Source: Buchnera aphidicola (Brachycaudus tragopogonis) (GTDB lineage: Bacteria; Pseudomonadota; Gammaproteobacteria; Enterobacterales; Enterobacteriaceae). Taken from it: a stretch of 64,000 nucleotides of DNA. Below, piece by piece: positions 37,906 through 50,076 of this stretch (positions are counted from its first letter, which is position 1; each line of letters begins with the position of its first letter). The translations under genes and the position numbers were made by a program. Location: positions 124,001-188,000 of the forward strand of contig NZ_OZ060418.1 in NCBI RefSeq assembly GCF_964059175.1. The letters run 5' to 3'. Under the pieces are notes generated by a model. The model ran no database searches. It was not told where the DNA came from and saw only the letters and a list, made by a program, of their open reading frames with translations.

Positions 37906-39039
37906 TTATCGTGTTAAATCATCGAAAAATCTTTTAACTCCATCAAAAAATCTTTTAGAACGAGGACTATTATTTTCTCCTCTAAAATCATTAAAACTTT
38001 TTCCTAATTCATGTAAAAGATTTTTTTGTTGTTCATTAAGATTAACCGGTGTTTCTACTACAACACGACATAATAAATCACCTTGATTTCTATTTTGCAT
38101 TGATCTCACTCCTCGCCCACGAATGCGGAAGAGCTTTCCTGATTGTGTTTCACATGGTATTTTAAGTTTTACTCTTCCATCTAGTGTAGGTACTTCTATT
38201 TCACCACCTAATGCAGCCATAGTAAAATTTATTGGTACTTCACAATATAAATTATTTTCTTCTCTTTCAAAAATAGGATGTTTTTTTACTGAAATTTGAA
38301 CATAAAGATCCCCAGATTGTGCGCCATTAGATCCAGCCTCTCCTTCGTTATTTAAACGTATTCTATCATTATCATCAATACCAGGTGGAATTTTGACTAA
38401 CAGTGTTTTATAGGTTTCTACTCGTCCTTGTCCATGACATCCATTGCATGGATGTTTAATTATTGTCCCTCTCCCTTGGCATGTAGGACAAGATTGTTGT
38501 ACAGTAAAAAATCCTTTTCGAATATGTATTTGACCTTTACTATTACAGGTAGAACATGAATAAGGTTTAGTGCCAATACTAGCACCACTTCCATGACATT
38601 TTTTACATTTTTGAAGAGTTGGAATATGGATTTCTTTTTTAGTTCCTTTTACTGCTTCTTCTAATAATATTTCCATTTTATAGCATAAATCAGATCCTTT
38701 TTTAGCTCTTTTAGTTCTATTTCCTCCAAAAATATCACCAAAAACGTCTCCAAAAATATCGCTAAAATCTGAAGAACTAGTAAATGTGCTATATGTATTA
38801 TTAGAATGACCATTTTCAAAAGCGGCATGTCCGTATTGATCATATGCAGTTCGTTTTTCTTCATTAATTAAAATTTCATAAGCTTCTTTGATTTCTTTGA
38901 ATTTGTTTTCAGCAGTTTTATCTCCTTGATTTCGATCAGGATGATATTTCATTGCTAATTTTTTGTATGCTTTTTTAATTTCACGTTCTTCAGCTGATTT
39001 TGTAATACCTAAAATTTGATAATAGTCTTTTTTTGCCAT
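37906..39039 (-). CDS. dnaJ: Chaperone protein DnaJ
   Basis: Hsp40 co-chaperone of DnaK, 377 residues (E. coli 376). The J domain (1-70) has [10 protein letters not shown] with HPD. A Gly/Phe-rich segment (about 77-110) is followed by the zinc region (about 130-210) with [24 protein letters not shown] and CNGCHGQG; all eight cysteines are present, although the second repeat has lost one glycine. The C-terminal substrate-binding domains and dimerisation tail follow. It lies downstream of dnaK across a 115-base gap with a strong GC-rich hairpin. Confidence 0.98.
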   Translation of the reverse strand: MAKKDYYQILGITKSAEEREIKKAYKKLAMKYHPDRNQGDKTAENKFKEIKEAYEILINEEKRTAYDQYGHAAFENGHSNNTYSTFTSSSDFSDIFGDVFGDIFGGNRTKRAKKGSDLCYKMEILLEEAVKGTKKEIHIPTLQKCKKCHGSGASIGTKPYSCSTCNSKGQIHIRKGFFTVQQSCPTCQGRGTIIKHPCNGCHGQGRVETYKTLLVKIPPGIDDNDRIRLNNEGEAGSNGAQSGDLYVQISVKKHPIFEREENNLYCEVPINFTMAALGGEIEVPTLDGRVKLKIPCETQSGKLFRIRGRGVRSMQNRNQGDLLCRVVVETPVNLNEQQKNLLHELGKSFNDFRGENNSPRSKRFFDGVKRFFDDLTR

Positions 39040-39071
39040 GCTTATGCACTCGTTATCATTTTAAAATAATT

Positions 39072-39103
39072 GCACGGGCGTAGATAAGTTTCTACGCCCG
39101 TGC
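39072..39103 (-). repeat. GC-rich 13-bp hairpin between dnaK and dnaJ
   Basis: GCACGGGCGTAGA (39072-39084) pairs perfectly with TCTACGCCCGTGC (39091-39103) around a 6-base loop. Nine of 13 pairs are G-C in DNA where most intergenic bases are A or T. On the minus strand it is followed by AATTATTTTAAAA rather than a T run. It lies 51 bases after the dnaK stop and 32 before dnaJ. It probably acts as an intercistronic stability or partial-termination element that sets the DnaK:DnaJ ratio; that role is inferred. Confidence 0.85.
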
Positions 39104-39154
39104 TAGTTTAAAGTCTGTTGTAATTTTTTTTATTCTATTTTTGATTAAAAGTTA

Positions 39155-41068
39155 TTATTTTTTAGGATCTTTAATTTCTTCAAATTCTGCATCTACGACA
39201 TTTTCGTCTTTTTTATCCGGTGACGTATTTTCTTGTTTTGAGTTTTCTTCTGATTTTTTTTGATTAATTTCTGCTAGCTTTGATGATGCTTTTAACAGTG
39301 TTTGTATGTTGTTTTCAATTTCAGATTTATTTTCTCCTTTTAATGTTTTTTCTAATTTTTCTAGAGCTGATTCGATTTCTTTTCTATCGTTTTCTTGAAT
39401 TAAATCTTTATTTTCATTTAATTGTTTTTTTGTACTATGAACTAATTGATCACCTTGATTTCTTGTTTGTACTAGTTCTTCAAATTTTTGATCAGCTTCA
39501 GAATTTGCTTCTGCATCATTTACCATTTTTTGAATTTCTTCTTCATTAAGCCCAGAAGATGCTTTAATTGTAATTTTTTGCTCTTTTCCTGTTTTTTTAT
39601 CTTTTGCAGATACATGTAGTATTCCATCAGAGTCAATATCAAATGTAACTTCAATTTGTGCTGTTCCTCTAGGTGCAGGTTGAATGCCATCCAGATTGAA
39701 TTGTCCTAAAGATTTATTATCTGATGATTTTTTACGCTCACCTTGTAGTACATGTATAGTTACTGCTGATTGATTGTCTTCTGCTGTTGAAAATACTTGA
39801 CTGTGTTTAGTTGGAATTGTAGTGTTTTTATTTATGAGTGAAGTCATTATACCACCCATTGTTTCAATTCCAAGTGATAAAGGAGTTACATCAAGTAATA
39901 AGACATCTTTAACATCACCAGAGAGAACTCCTCCTTGTACTGCAGCACCAACTGCTACGGCTTCATCTGGATTCACATCTTTTCTAGGTTCTTTGCCAAA
40001 AAAATCTGCCACTTTTTTTTGTACCATAGGCATTCTTGTTTGACCGCCTACTAAGATTACATCATTTATATCTGAAACTGATAATCCTGCATCTTTTAAT
40101 GCTACTTTTAATGGCTCAATAGATCGTATAACTAAATCTTCTACTAAAGATTCTAATTTTGAACGAGTTACTTTGATATTTAGATGTTTAGGTCCATGAG
40201 AATCTGCTGTAATATATGGAAGATTTACATCTGTTTGCTGTGCAGATGATAATTCTATTTTTGCTTTTTCTGCAGATTCTTTTAAACGTTGCATAGATAA
40301 TGGATCATTTCTTAAATCTATTCCTTGTTCTTTCTTAAATTCTTGGACTAAATAGTTAATTAATCTGCTATCAAAATCTTCTCCCCCAAGATGGGTATCT
40401 CCGTTTGTTGCTAGAACTTCAAAAGTTTTTTCTTTATCTACATCATCAATTTCAATAATAGATATATCAAAAGTTCCACCTCCTAAATCATATACAGCTA
40501 TGGTTCTATTTCCTTGCCCTTTATCTAAACCGTAAGCAAGCGCTGCTGCAGTCGGTTCATTAATAATTCTTTTAACTTCTAGTCCGGCTATTCTTCCAGC
40601 ATCTTTAGTTGCTTGACGTTGGGCATCGTTAAAATAAGCAGGAACTGTGATTACAGCTTCTGTTATTGATTCTCCTAAATAATCTTCGGCAGTTTTTTTC
40701 ATCTTTTTTAATACTTCTGCAGAAATTTGAGGAGGTGCCATTTTTTGTTTTTTTATATCAATCCATGCATCACCATTATCAGAATTAATAATTTTGTAAG
40801 GCATTATTTTTATGTCGCGTTGTACTTCATCATCTTTAAATTTTCTACCAATTAAGCGTTTTATTGCAAAGAGTGTATTTTGTGGATTAGTTATAGCTTG
40901 ACGTTTAGCTGGTTGTCCTACTAAAATCTCTCCTTCTTGAGTATATGCAATAATTGAAGGTGTAGTACGATCACCTTCAGAATTTTCTAAAACACGTGGT
41001 TTGTTGCCATCCATAATGGCAACACAAGAGTTGGTTGTTCCCAAGTCAATACCAATAATTTTACCCAT
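39155..41068 (-). CDS. dnaK: Chaperone protein DnaK
   Basis: Hsp70 chaperone, 637 residues (E. coli 638). The ATPase domain (1-385) has [34 protein letters not shown] and [13 protein letters not shown]. The substrate-binding domain follows the linker [15 protein letters not shown]. The C-terminal lid ends EEIKDPKK, resembling the E. coli EVKD tail. It is among the best conserved proteins in the window. GGAGAG lies before the ATG and a heat-shock type promoter 126-156 bases upstream. Confidence 0.99.
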   Translation of the reverse strand: MGKIIGIDLGTTNSCVAIMDGNKPRVLENSEGDRTTPSIIAYTQEGEILVGQPAKRQAITNPQNTLFAIKRLIGRKFKDDEVQRDIKIMPYKIINSDNGDAWIDIKKQKMAPPQISAEVLKKMKKTAEDYLGESITEAVITVPAYFNDAQRQATKDAGRIAGLEVKRIINEPTAAALAYGLDKGQGNRTIAVYDLGGGTFDISIIEIDDVDKEKTFEVLATNGDTHLGGEDFDSRLINYLVQEFKKEQGIDLRNDPLSMQRLKESAEKAKIELSSAQQTDVNLPYITADSHGPKHLNIKVTRSKLESLVEDLVIRSIEPLKVALKDAGLSVSDINDVILVGGQTRMPMVQKKVADFFGKEPRKDVNPDEAVAVGAAVQGGVLSGDVKDVLLLDVTPLSLGIETMGGIMTSLINKNTTIPTKHSQVFSTAEDNQSAVTIHVLQGERKKSSDNKSLGQFNLDGIQPAPRGTAQIEVTFDIDSDGILHVSAKDKKTGKEQKITIKASSGLNEEEIQKMVNDAEANSEADQKFEELVQTRNQGDQLVHSTKKQLNENKDLIQENDRKEIESALEKLEKTLKGENKSEIENNIQTLLKASSKLAEINQKKSEENSKQENTSPDKKDENVVDAEFEEIKDPKK

Positions 41069-41418
41069 TAAAATCTCTCCTTATTTAATATCTTGATCAA
41101 TTGGGTTTTCAAACTTTATGCGGCCATTTTTTTTGGCTTTTAATAAGCTAAATAGGATTTTATTGTTCTTCATGTGCAATGTTGAATGATTATTAGATGG
41201 GGTCGCTTTTTCGATCATCAAGGGTCAAGGACAAAAAAAATGAAGTGAAACCAAGAGATTATCTAAAATGAAGTTTTTTTTGAAGACATATAAAATAGAG
41301 ATGATATATTTATTAATGTATATAATATAGTAAGTTCTATCTTTGTATCATATGATGTAAATACATAAAATAATTTCCATATTTTTTTAAATATATTTTA
41401 ATTTTTTTAGGATAGTAT
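41069..41418. other. Divergent regulatory gap between dnaK and nuoA
   Basis: 350 bases without a gene, between dnaK (minus) and nuoA (plus). It contains the sigma-32 type promoter for dnaK at 41194-41224, given separately, and a less AT-rich dnaK leader. For nuoA, a perfect TATAAT at 41321-41326 is a possible -10 box, but the nearest -35-like TTGAAG (41280-41285) is too far away, so the nuo promoter is unproven. A short minus-strand open frame overlapping nuoA has no family resemblance. Confidence 0.6.
41194..41224 (-). promoter_or_regulatory. Sigma-32 (heat-shock) promoter of dnaK
   Basis: On the minus strand it reads CCCTTGATG, a 13-base spacer, then CCCCATCTA. The known sigma-32 consensus is CTTGAAA, about 11-16 bases, CCCCATnT. 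The match is close and GC-rich in an AT-rich gap. It points toward dnaK, about 125 bases upstream. Confidence 0.85.
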
Positions 41419-41796
41419 ATGTTAAGAAATACAGAAACAATTAGTGAATGTTTATCTTTTTTTATTTTTATAGCTTTTTCCTTCGGTCTGTGTTTTTTTA
41501 TGCTTTTTTTGAGTGCATTGTTAGGGGGTAAATCTTTATCTAGATATAAGAATACACCATTTGAATCAGGCATTGTATCAGTTGGAAATACTTATCTTCA
41601 TTTTTCTGTAAAATTTTATTTGATCGCGATGTTTTTTGTAGTTTTTGACGTTGAAGCACTTTATTTATATGCATGGTCTATTAGTGTATGTGAATCGGGA
41701 TGGACTGGATTTATTGAAGCAACTATGTTTATCATATCTCTTTTATTATCATTATTTTATTTAATTCGTATTAAGGCCTTAAATTGGTCATCCTAA
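41419..41796 (+). CDS. nuoA: NADH-quinone oxidoreductase subunit A
   Basis: Membrane subunit of complex I, 125 residues, with three hydrophobic helices (about 15-40, 65-90, 95-120) and the conserved acidic loop between helices 1 and 2 ([14 protein letters not shown]). [13 protein letters not shown] is the family signature of helix 2. First gene of the 14-subunit-equivalent nuoA-N operon (C and D fused). TTAGGATAG precedes the ATG. Confidence 0.97.
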   Translation: MLRNTETISECLSFFIFIAFSFGLCFFMLFLSALLGGKSLSRYKNTPFESGIVSVGNTYLHFSVKFYLIAMFFVVFDVEALYLYAWSISVCESGWTGFIEATMFIISLLLSLFYLIRIKALNWSS

Positions 41797-41857
41797 TATT
41801 TACCATTGTATTCAAAGCTTAAGATTATTATAAATTTACATCAATGAGATACAAAAA

Positions 41858-42535
41858 ATGAGTTATAAAATGAATTATACTTTAACAAGAGCAGATACTG
41901 AAAAAAATAATAATAAGTATCCTAAAAGGATAATTGAATCTGCCAAAGATCCTGTGAAGGAATATTTAAAAAAAAATATTTTTATGGGTAAAATTAATGA
42001 ATTAATACATAAATTGGTGAATTGGGGAAGAAGCAATTCTCTTTGGCCTTACAACTTTGGACTGTCGTGTTGTTATGTTGAAATGGTTTCTTCCTTTACT
42101 TCTGTACACGATGTTTCACGTTTTGGATCTGAAGTATTACGGGCATCTCCTAGACAGGCTGATGTTATGGTAATTGCTGGTACACCGTTTATCAAAATGG
42201 CTCCTGTTATTCAAAGATTATATGATCAAATGTTAGAGCCAAAATGGGTGATTTCTATGGGTGCATGTGCTAATTCTGGTGGTATGTATGATATTTATTC
42301 TGTTGTACAAGGAGTAGATAAATTTTTACCAGTAGATATTTATATTCCTGGTTGTCCACCTCGTCCTGAATCATATATACAAGCTTTAATGTTGTTGCAG
42401 AGATTAATAAAAGAAGAAAGAAGACCATTGTCTTGGATTGTTGGAGAACAAGGTATATATAATAAAAAAATGTTATCTGAAAGAATAAGAAAAAGAAACA
42501 AGCGAATTAATGTAGTAAATCTTCCAATTTCATAA
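41858..42535 (+). CDS. nuoB: NADH-quinone oxidoreductase subunit B
   Basis: Carries the terminal Fe-S cluster N2 that passes electrons to quinone; 225 residues (E. coli 220). The adjacent cysteines are in [10 protein letters not shown]; the other ligands are in [12 protein letters not shown] and [25 protein letters not shown] is nearly identical to E. coli. The start could instead be the ATG at 41870 (MNYTLTRAD), which matches the E. coli N-terminus; each candidate has a weak GAG-containing site. 61 bases separate it from nuoA and 120 from nuoCD. Confidence 0.97.
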   Translation: MSYKMNYTLTRADTEKNNNKYPKRIIESAKDPVKEYLKKNIFMGKINELIHKLVNWGRSNSLWPYNFGLSCCYVEMVSSFTSVHDVSRFGSEVLRASPRQADVMVIAGTPFIKMAPVIQRLYDQMLEPKWVISMGACANSGGMYDIYSVVQGVDKFLPVDIYIPGCPPRPESYIQALMLLQRLIKEERRPLSWIVGEQGIYNKKMLSERIRKRNKRINVVNLPIS

Positions 42536-42655
42536 AATTTTAGATGATATAAAAAAGTGAAGAAATACGAATTTTTTTAATATTAATAATATTTTTCTAG
42601 ATAATTATATTAATAATAATATAATATTTTTTAAATTAAGTGAAATGAGAAATTT

Positions 42656-44458
42656 ATGTCAGATTCAATGAAAAAAGATCATGATTTTTTTTTGAAACAA
42701 AATTCTGAAGAAAACTTAAATAATTCAGTAATAAAAAATTTATATGATTTTTTTGGTGAAGATTTTTGCTTTCATCAAATCACTTTAACCGGTTTTCCTA
42801 TAATTTGGATCAATAAAACATTATTAATAGAAGTAGGAAAATTTTTATGTAATTTATCTCGTCCTTATATCATGCTTTATGATTTACATGGTGTAGATGA
42901 ACGTATTAGATTACATCGTAATAATTTGCCTAAAGCTGACTTTTCAGTTTTTTATCATTTAATATCTATTGAACGCAATTCAGATATTATGATTAAGGTT
43001 CCATTATTCGAACAAGATTTAAGTGTACCAACATTGACTAGTTTGTTTTCTAATGCCAATTGGTATGAACGTGAAACATGGGATATGTTTGGTATCGTAT
43101 TTGACAAACATCCCAACTTAACTCGTATTATTATGCCTAGTACCTGGATAGGGCATCCATTAAGAAAGAATTATGCTTCTAGAGCAACTGAGAATGAACC
43201 CTTCTATTTAAATGAACAAAAAGAAGATTTTCAAATGGAAGGACTAAAATTTAAACCTGAGTTATGGGGTATGACTCGTAAAAATGAAAATGTAGAATTT
43301 ATGTTTTTAAATTTAGGGCCAAATCATCCTTCTGCTCATGGTGCTTTTAGAATTGTTTTACAATTAGATGGTGAAAATATTGTAGATTGTGTTCCAGACA
43401 TCGGGTATCACCATCGTGGAGCTGAAAAAATGGCAGAGCGTCAGTCATGGCATAGTTATATACCATATACTGATCGAATTGAATATCTTGGGGGTTGTGT
43501 TAATGAAATGCCTTATGTTTTATCTGTAGAGAAATTAGCTAATATCTCGGTACCAGAAAAAGCAGAAGTAATTCGTGTAATGATGTCTGAATTATTTCGA
43601 ATAAACAGTCATTTGTTATATATTTCTACTTTTATTCAAGATGTTGGTTGCATGACTCCTGTATTTTTAGCATTTACAGATCGTCAAAAAATATATGATT
43701 TAATTGAAGCAATTACCGGTGCTCGTATGCATCCTGCTTGGTTTAGAATTGGTGGGGTAGCTAATGATTTACCAAAAGGTTGGGATCGTTTGTTAAAAGA
43801 ATTTTTAATGTGGATGCCAAAAAGATTAAAATATTATGTAAAAACTGCTTTAGAAAATAGCATTTTAATCAATCGATCAAAAGGCATTGCTAAATATAAT
43901 AAAAAAGAAGCACTTCAATGGGGAGTTACAGGAGCAGGTTTGCGTGCTACCGGATTAAACTTTGATGTAAGAAAATGGCGACCATATTCTGGGTATGAAA
44001 ATTATACTTTTGAAGTTCCAATAGGAGGAGGAATCAGTGATTGTTATTCAAGAGTAATGATTAAAGTAGAAGAAATTTATCAAAGTCTTATTATTTTAAA
44101 ACAATGTTTAGATAATATGCCAGCAGGTCCTTTTAAATCAGATCACGTTTTGACGACACCTCCTGATAAAGAATCTGTTTTACAAAATATTGACACTATG
44201 ATCTCTCATTTTTTACAAGTATCTTGGGGTCCAGTTATTCCAGAAAATGAAAGCTTTCAAATGATTGAAGCCACTAAAGGAATTAATAGTTATTACTTAA
44301 TTAGTGATGGTGGTACGATGAGTTATCGTACTAGAATACGAACACCTAGTTTTCCACATTTACAACAAATACCTTCAGTAATTCGTGGAAGTTTAATATC
44401 AGATTTAATTGTATACTTAGGTAGTATAGATTTTGTAATGTCTGACGTGGATAGATAA
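42656..44458 (+). CDS. nuoC: NADH-quinone oxidoreductase subunit C/D (fused)
   Basis: Fusion of NuoC (about 1-200) and NuoD (about 210-600), as in E. coli; 600 residues, equal to the E. coli protein. The NuoC part has [20 protein letters not shown]. NuoD begins with [18 protein letters not shown], the quinone-pocket loop, and continues [18 protein letters not shown] and ends [13 protein letters not shown]. It forms the quinone site with NuoB. nuoE starts two bases after the stop. Confidence 0.98.
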   Translation: MSDSMKKDHDFFLKQNSEENLNNSVIKNLYDFFGEDFCFHQITLTGFPIIWINKTLLIEVGKFLCNLSRPYIMLYDLHGVDERIRLHRNNLPKADFSVFYHLISIERNSDIMIKVPLFEQDLSVPTLTSLFSNANWYERETWDMFGIVFDKHPNLTRIIMPSTWIGHPLRKNYASRATENEPFYLNEQKEDFQMEGLKFKPELWGMTRKNENVEFMFLNLGPNHPSAHGAFRIVLQLDGENIVDCVPDIGYHHRGAEKMAERQSWHSYIPYTDRIEYLGGCVNEMPYVLSVEKLANISVPEKAEVIRVMMSELFRINSHLLYISTFIQDVGCMTPVFLAFTDRQKIYDLIEAITGARMHPAWFRIGGVANDLPKGWDRLLKEFLMWMPKRLKYYVKTALENSILINRSKGIAKYNKKEALQWGVTGAGLRATGLNFDVRKWRPYSGYENYTFEVPIGGGISDCYSRVMIKVEEIYQSLIILKQCLDNMPAGPFKSDHVLTTPPDKESVLQNIDTMISHFLQVSWGPVIPENESFQMIEATKGINSYYLISDGGTMSYRTRIRTPSFPHLQQIPSVIRGSLISDLIVYLGSIDFVMSDVDR

Positions 44459-44460
44459 TT

Positions 44461-44969
44461 ATGTATAAAAAAAAAATGAATTTCGAGAAATTTCTATAAA
44501 ATTTATATTAACGAATGAAGAAATTAAGAAAATTGAAAATGAAAAAAAGTTTTATGAAAATGCTAGAGCTGTTTCTATAGAAGCATTAAAAATTGTTCAA
44601 AAAAAACGAGGTTGGATATCTGATCAAGCTATTTATGCAATTTCTGAAGTACTTCAAATTAATCCTAGTGAACTTGAAGAAGTAGCTACTTTTTATAGTC
44701 AGATTTTTCGTCAACCTGTAGGTCGTAATATTATTCGTTATTGCGATAGCGTAGTTTGTTTTATAACAGGTTATCAACAATTAAAAATTACTTTAGAGAA
44801 TTATTTGAATATAAAAATAGGAGAAACTACTCAAGATAAACGATTTACTTTATTACCAGTCTGTTGTTTAGGAAATTGTGATAAAGGTCCAACTATTATG
44901 ATAAATGAAGATACGCATTCCTTTTTAACTCCAGAATCTATACCGCATTTACTGGAATCATATAAATGA
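44461..44969 (+). CDS. nuoE: NADH-quinone oxidoreductase subunit E, frame broken at an A10 tract
   Basis: 24-kDa [2Fe-2S] subunit of complex I. The ATG at 44461 is followed by TAT and ten As (44467-44476), after which that frame stops at 44497. All homologous sequence is in another frame that has no ATG, GTG or TTG start. One extra A (or two fewer) would join them into 169 (or 168) residues, beginning [12 protein letters not shown]. coli NuoE has 166. The body is well conserved, including both ligand pairs, RYCDSVVC and [10 protein letters not shown], with [12 protein letters not shown] between. The stop overlaps the nuoF ATG (ATGA). I infer rescue by transcriptional slippage; a real pseudogene or a sequence error are alternatives. 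Confidence 0.85.
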
Positions 44970-46300
44970 AAAAAATTTTGCGTCTTGAAGAAACTCATCC
45001 TTTAACTTGGAGGTTAAGAGATGATAAAAAAACTATTTATATTAAAGAATATTGTGAGAAAAATGGTTATTTAGCTTTAAAAAAAGCATTAAAAAATATG
45101 CTTCCAGAAGATATTATTAAAACAATACAAGAATCAGGTTTAAAAGGAAGGGGGGGCGCTGGATTTTTAACCGGTTTAAAATGGAGTTTGGTATCTCAAA
45201 GTAAATTTTCTACAGACTGTCGCTATTTAGTATGTAATGCAGATGAAATGGAACCAGGTACATATAAAGATAGACTTTTGATCGAAAATATTCCTCATCA
45301 ATTAATTGAAGGAATGATATTAAGTGCATATGCTTTAAACGTTTCTCGTGGTTACATTTTTTTAAGAGGAGAATACGTTCAAGCTGAATATATTTTAAAA
45401 AGATCTATACAAGAAGCCATAAAATTAGGTTATATTGGTTCTAATATTTTAGGGAGTGATTTTAATTTTGAATTAATTATACATACTGGAGCTGGTCGAT
45501 ACATTTGTGGAGAAGAAACAGCTTTACTAAATTCTTTAGAAGGTCGGAGAGCAAATCCTAGATTTAAACCACCGTTTCCAGGAGTGTTTGGTTTATGGGG
45601 AAAACCAACATGCGTTAATAATGTTGAAACATTATCAAACATTCCATGTATTATATTAAATGGTATTAATTGGTATAAAAGTTTATCGAATAGTATTGAT
45701 ACGGGTACTAAACTAATGGGATTTTCAGGAAAAGTAAACAATCCAGGTGTTTGGGAGCTACCTTTTGGTACTACTGCTCGTGAAATTTTAGAAGACTATG
45801 CTTGTGGAATGCAGTCGGGTTTATCTTTGAAAGCTTGGCAGCCTGGTGGTGCCGGTACAGATTTTCTAACTGAAATGCATTTAGATTTACCAATGGATTT
45901 TAATCATATTAGAAACGCCGGTAGTCGATTAGGAACAGCTCTTGCTATGGCTGTTGACCATAAAATAAACATGGTATCTCTAGTATATAATTTAGAAAAA
46001 TTTTTTGCTCGTGAATCATGTGGTTTATGTACTCCATGTAGAGATGGACTTCCATGGATTGTTAAAATATTAAAAAGTTTAAAAGACAACCAAGGACAAA
46101 ACAATGATATAAAAACTTTAGAACAATTATGTCTTCATTTAGGTCCAGGAAAAACATTTTGCGCTCATGCACCCGGGGCAATAGAACCTTTACAAAGTGC
46201 CATAAAATATTTTCGTCATGAGTTTGAAGCTGGAATTAATACAAAAAAAACAGATTTAAATAAAAAAATTATTGGAATTCAATCTAACCATTTTAGTTGA
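44966..46300 (+). CDS. nuoF: NADH-quinone oxidoreductase subunit F
   Basis: NADH- and FMN-binding subunit, 444 residues (E. coli 445). [16 protein letters not shown] is the nucleotide glycine-rich loop, [17 protein letters not shown] binds [27 protein letters not shown] follows, and [12 protein letters not shown] holds cysteines of cluster N3. It overlaps nuoE by four bases (ATGA), so its translation may depend on ribosomes reaching the end of nuoE, which is relevant to the nuoE frameshift. Confidence 0.98.
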   Translation: MKKILRLEETHPLTWRLRDDKKTIYIKEYCEKNGYLALKKALKNMLPEDIIKTIQESGLKGRGGAGFLTGLKWSLVSQSKFSTDCRYLVCNADEMEPGTYKDRLLIENIPHQLIEGMILSAYALNVSRGYIFLRGEYVQAEYILKRSIQEAIKLGYIGSNILGSDFNFELIIHTGAGRYICGEETALLNSLEGRRANPRFKPPFPGVFGLWGKPTCVNNVETLSNIPCIILNGINWYKSLSNSIDTGTKLMGFSGKVNNPGVWELPFGTTAREILEDYACGMQSGLSLKAWQPGGAGTDFLTEMHLDLPMDFNHIRNAGSRLGTALAMAVDHKINMVSLVYNLEKFFARESCGLCTPCRDGLPWIVKILKSLKDNQGQNNDIKTLEQLCLHLGPGKTFCAHAPGAIEPLQSAIKYFRHEFEAGINTKKTDLNKKIIGIQSNHFS

Positions 46301-46357
46301 AATGTTTAAATTTTTATATACATTTATCTAAATAAAAGTTTTTGGAATTATTTTATC

Positions 46358-49087
46358 ATGGCTATCATTTATGTAGATAAAAAAATATATGATGTTGATC
46401 CATCAGATAATTTGCTTCAAGCATGTTTATCAGTAGGTATCAACATTCCTTATTTTTGCTGGCATCCTTTATTAGGTAGTGTTGGAGCATGTCGTCAATG
46501 TGCTATAACACAGTATAATAATTTTGAAGATAATACAGGTCGCTTAGTTATGTCTTGTATGACTCCTGTTACAAATGGAGCTATCTTGTCTATTAATAAT
46601 AGTGAATCAGAATTGTTTAGAAGTGCTATAATAGAACTATTGTTGACTAATCATCCACATGATTGTCCAGTATGTGAAGAAGGTGGCCATTGTCATTTAC
46701 AGGATATGACTGTAATGAACAAACACAGTATACGTCATTATAGATTTAAAAAAAGAACACATAAAAATCAATATTTAGGATCTTTTATTAAGCATGAAAT
46801 GAATCGCTGTATTACATGTTATCGTTGTGTTAGATACTATAATGATTATGCTGATGGTATAGATTTTGGTGTATATGGGGCTAATAATAATATTTATTTT
46901 GGACGTATAGAAGATGGTGCTTTAGAAAATGAACACTCAGGTAATTTAATAGAATTATGTCCTACTGGTGTATTTACTGATAAAACTCATTCTAAAAGAT
47001 ATAATCGTAAATGGGATATGCAATACGCTCCAGGAATATGTAATAATTGCAGTGTTGGTTGTAACATTAGTATCGGAGAACGTTATGGTGAAATACGTCG
47101 AATAGAAAATAGGTATCATGAAAATATAAACCATTATTTAATTTGTGATCTCGGTCGTTTTGGATATTTACACTATAATTTAAATACTCGTCCGAAACAA
47201 CCTGTTCATCATGATAAAGAATCAACCATATTAAACTTTAAACAGGCTATAGAACTCGGGGTGACTTTTTTAAAACGGTATAAACGAATAATTGGTATTG
47301 GTTCTACTAGGTCAAGTATAGAAAATAATTTTGCTTTACAAGAACTAGTAGGAGAAGAAAATTTTTCTAATGGAATGTGCGAAAAAGAACAAAATTGTAG
47401 TAGATTGATTTTAAACGTTTTAAAAAATAATGATATATATATACCATCTTTAAAAGAAATTGAAAGTTATGATGTAATTTTAATTTTAGGAGAAGATTTA
47501 ACACAAACATCTCCTCGTGTTGCTTTAGCAGTACGCCAAGCAGTTAAGAAAAAAGCACAAGATATTGCAAGTTTATATGGAATACCTAAATGGAATGTTT
47601 CTCCTCTTAAGCAAGTTGTAGAAGATCACAAAAATTCTTTGTATATTATGCATACGCATGAAAATAAATTAGATGATGTTTCTGAATGGTCTTATTTTGC
47701 ATCAATTCATGAACAAATAAATTTAGCATCTGCTATTGCTTATGAATTAGATAATACTTTACCCCCAGTTTTAAACTTAAATGTTTTTTTAAAAAATCAA
47801 GCATTATTAATTGCTAATCGTTTAATTTCATCTAAAAAAGCATTAATTATTTCAGGTTCACATTCCTTTAGTAGTTCTATTATACAAGCATCTATAAATA
47901 TAGCTAAAGCTATTAAAATGCATACTTTGAATCATCATGTTGGTCTTACTTTTTTAACGCCTTCATCAAATACTTTAGGAGCAGCAGTCATTGGAGGTAT
48001 GTCTATAGAATCTGCGTTAGAAAAATTCAAACAAGAAAAAGCAGATGCCATAATTTTTATGGAATACGATATATATCGTTTTATCTCGGAATATGAATGT
48101 AATTTTTTTCTAAAAAATAAAGAAAAAATCATGACTTTAGATCATCAAAGTACTGACACTTATAAAAGATCTGGATTAACTTTTCCTGTATCTAATTTTA
48201 CAGAAAGCTCTGGTACTATAATAAATTTTGAAGGAAGAGCACAACGTTTCTTTCAAGTGTATGATCCTAGTTTTTATGATAAAAATAATTCTTTATTTGA
48301 TAGTTGGAAGTGGTTGCACTTTATTAAATCAAAAACTAATAATGTAGAAGTATCTTGGTCTATTTTAGATGATGTGATAAATGCATATACCAAGAAATAT
48401 ACAATATTAAAAAAAATTCAAAAGAAAGAATTAGATTCTAATTTTCGTATTCACGGTCAAAAAATTGCCCGTTCTCCTATTCGTTCTAGTGGTAGAACAG
48501 CTTTGCGTGCTAATATTGATATTCATGAATCTTCTCAACCAAAAGATTTAAATACTATATTTTCGTTTTCTATGGAAGGATATAATCAACCTAATAAATC
48601 TGTATCTCATATTCCATTTGCTTGGTTTCCCGGATGGAATTCTCCTCAAGCATTGAATAAATTTCAAAAAAAAGTAGGTGAGAGTTTAATATCTGGAGAC
48701 TCAGGAACACATATTTTTAAAAATAATGAAAAAATAATAGAAACTTATTCTAAGTTGATTCCAAGAGATTTTATAGAAGAAAAATACTGGTATATAATTC
48801 CTTACTATCATATTTTCGGAAATGAAGAATTAACTCAATATTCATCTACAATACAAGAAAACATTCCTTTAGAATATGCTTTAATTGGTCTACTAGATGG
48901 AATTGAACTAGGTTTAAAAAAAGATTCTATAGTAGAATTTAATTGTTTAAATAAAGACTATCGTTTATCAGTACGATTTTCTAAACATTTAAATAAAAAA
49001 CAGATAGGTTTACCTATAGGAAGAAAGGGATTTCCTATCTCTCTTGTTGGTAAAAAAATTAAATTTTTACAGGAATTTATTAGATGA
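46358..49087 (+). CDS. nuoG: NADH-quinone oxidoreductase subunit G
   Basis: Largest complex I subunit, 909 residues (E. coli about 908). The N-terminal [2Fe-2S] ferredoxin domain has C34, C45 and C48; a His-Cys segment follows ([16 protein letters not shown]), then [11 protein letters not shown] for a [4Fe-4S] cluster. The extra cluster N7, typical of E. coli-type enzymes, is kept (CNNCSVGC and ICDLGRFGY). The remainder is a molybdopterin-oxidoreductase fold without cofactor and is strongly diverged. It overlaps nuoH by four bases. Confidence 0.97.
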   Translation: MAIIYVDKKIYDVDPSDNLLQACLSVGINIPYFCWHPLLGSVGACRQCAITQYNNFEDNTGRLVMSCMTPVTNGAILSINNSESELFRSAIIELLLTNHPHDCPVCEEGGHCHLQDMTVMNKHSIRHYRFKKRTHKNQYLGSFIKHEMNRCITCYRCVRYYNDYADGIDFGVYGANNNIYFGRIEDGALENEHSGNLIELCPTGVFTDKTHSKRYNRKWDMQYAPGICNNCSVGCNISIGERYGEIRRIENRYHENINHYLICDLGRFGYLHYNLNTRPKQPVHHDKESTILNFKQAIELGVTFLKRYKRIIGIGSTRSSIENNFALQELVGEENFSNGMCEKEQNCSRLILNVLKNNDIYIPSLKEIESYDVILILGEDLTQTSPRVALAVRQAVKKKAQDIASLYGIPKWNVSPLKQVVEDHKNSLYIMHTHENKLDDVSEWSYFASIHEQINLASAIAYELDNTLPPVLNLNVFLKNQALLIANRLISSKKALIISGSHSFSSSIIQASINIAKAIKMHTLNHHVGLTFLTPSSNTLGAAVIGGMSIESALEKFKQEKADAIIFMEYDIYRFISEYECNFFLKNKEKIMTLDHQSTDTYKRSGLTFPVSNFTESSGTIINFEGRAQRFFQVYDPSFYDKNNSLFDSWKWLHFIKSKTNNVEVSWSILDDVINAYTKKYTILKKIQKKELDSNFRIHGQKIARSPIRSSGRTALRANIDIHESSQPKDLNTIFSFSMEGYNQPNKSVSHIPFAWFPGWNSPQALNKFQKKVGESLISGDSGTHIFKNNEKIIETYSKLIPRDFIEEKYWYIIPYYHIFGNEELTQYSSTIQENIPLEYALIGLLDGIELGLKKDSIVEFNCLNKDYRLSVRFSKHLNKKQIGLPIGRKGFPISLVGKKIKFLQEFIR

Positions 49088-50052
49088 TTTTTTTAGAAGC
49101 ACATGCATTAAGAATAATTTTTTGTTTTTTAAAAGTTATTTTTATTTTATTTTTAACAGTATTTTTTGGTGCTGTTTTAAGTATTGTTGAGCGTAGATTA
49201 TTAGCAGTATTTCAGAATAGAAATGGACCTAATCGAGTAGGTTGGATGGGAAGCTTACAATTGTGTGCTGATATGATCAAAATTTTATTTAAAGAAGATT
49301 GGGTTCCTCCATTTAGTAAAAAATTTATTTTTATTTTATCACCTATTATTGCGTTTGTTTCTTTGCTATGTGTTATTCCAATAATTCCATTTACTTCTAA
49401 TTTTGTTATTATTGATTTAAATATAGGAATTTTATTTTTTTTAATGATGGCTGGGTTGTCTGTTTATTCTGTATTATTTGCAGGTTGGTCTAGTAATAAT
49501 AAGTATGCATTATTAGGAGCTATGCGTGCTTGTGTTCAAACTTTAAGTTATGAAGTTTTTTTAGGATTATCATTAATGGGTGTGGTAGTTCAGTCTGGAT
49601 CTTTTAAAATAATAGATATCATTAATAGTCAAAAAGAAGTTTGGAATGTTTTTCCACAATTCTTTGGTTTTTTAGCTTTTTTTATAGCAGGTTTAGCTGT
49701 ATGTCATAGACATCCTTTTGATCAGCCTGAATCTGAACAGGAATTAGCGGATGGTTATCATATTGAATATTCTGGTATGAAGTTTGGTTTATTTTTTATT
49801 GGAGAATACATTTCTATTATTATAATTTCATTATTGATTGTAACAGTTTTTTTTGGTGGCTGGTTTGGGCCATGGTTGCCTAGTTTTATTTGGTTTTTCT
49901 TTAAAACCTTGTTTTTTATTTTTTTATTTATTTTAATTCGTGCTTCTTTGCCCCGACCAAGATATGATCAAATGCTATCATTCGGATGGAAGATTTGTTT
50001 ACCATTAACATTATTTAATTTGTTGCTAACTGCTTTTTTTATATTGTTGTAA
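49084..50052 (+). CDS. nuoH: NADH-quinone oxidoreductase subunit H
   Basis: Membrane subunit at the quinone cavity, 322 residues (E. coli 325), with about eight hydrophobic helices. [19 protein letters not shown] in the first cytoplasmic loop and [29 protein letters not shown] in the fifth loop are the family signatures, including the acidic cluster linking the quinone site to the proton channels. It starts inside the nuoG stop (ATGA). Confidence 0.98.
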   Translation: MIFLEAHALRIIFCFLKVIFILFLTVFFGAVLSIVERRLLAVFQNRNGPNRVGWMGSLQLCADMIKILFKEDWVPPFSKKFIFILSPIIAFVSLLCVIPIIPFTSNFVIIDLNIGILFFLMMAGLSVYSVLFAGWSSNNKYALLGAMRACVQTLSYEVFLGLSLMGVVVQSGSFKIIDIINSQKEVWNVFPQFFGFLAFFIAGLAVCHRHPFDQPESEQELADGYHIEYSGMKFGLFFIGEYISIIIISLLIVTVFFGGWFGPWLPSFIWFFFKTLFFIFLFILIRASLPRPRYDQMLSFGWKICLPLTLFNLLLTAFFILL

Positions 50053-50076
50053 ATTTTAAAAGAGACTTTTTTATTT

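Noticed and set aside
41337-41573. Minus-strand frame of 78 codons between dnaK and nuoA
   Set aside because: It overlaps the start of nuoA, is lysine/tyrosine-rich low-complexity sequence and matches no known family.
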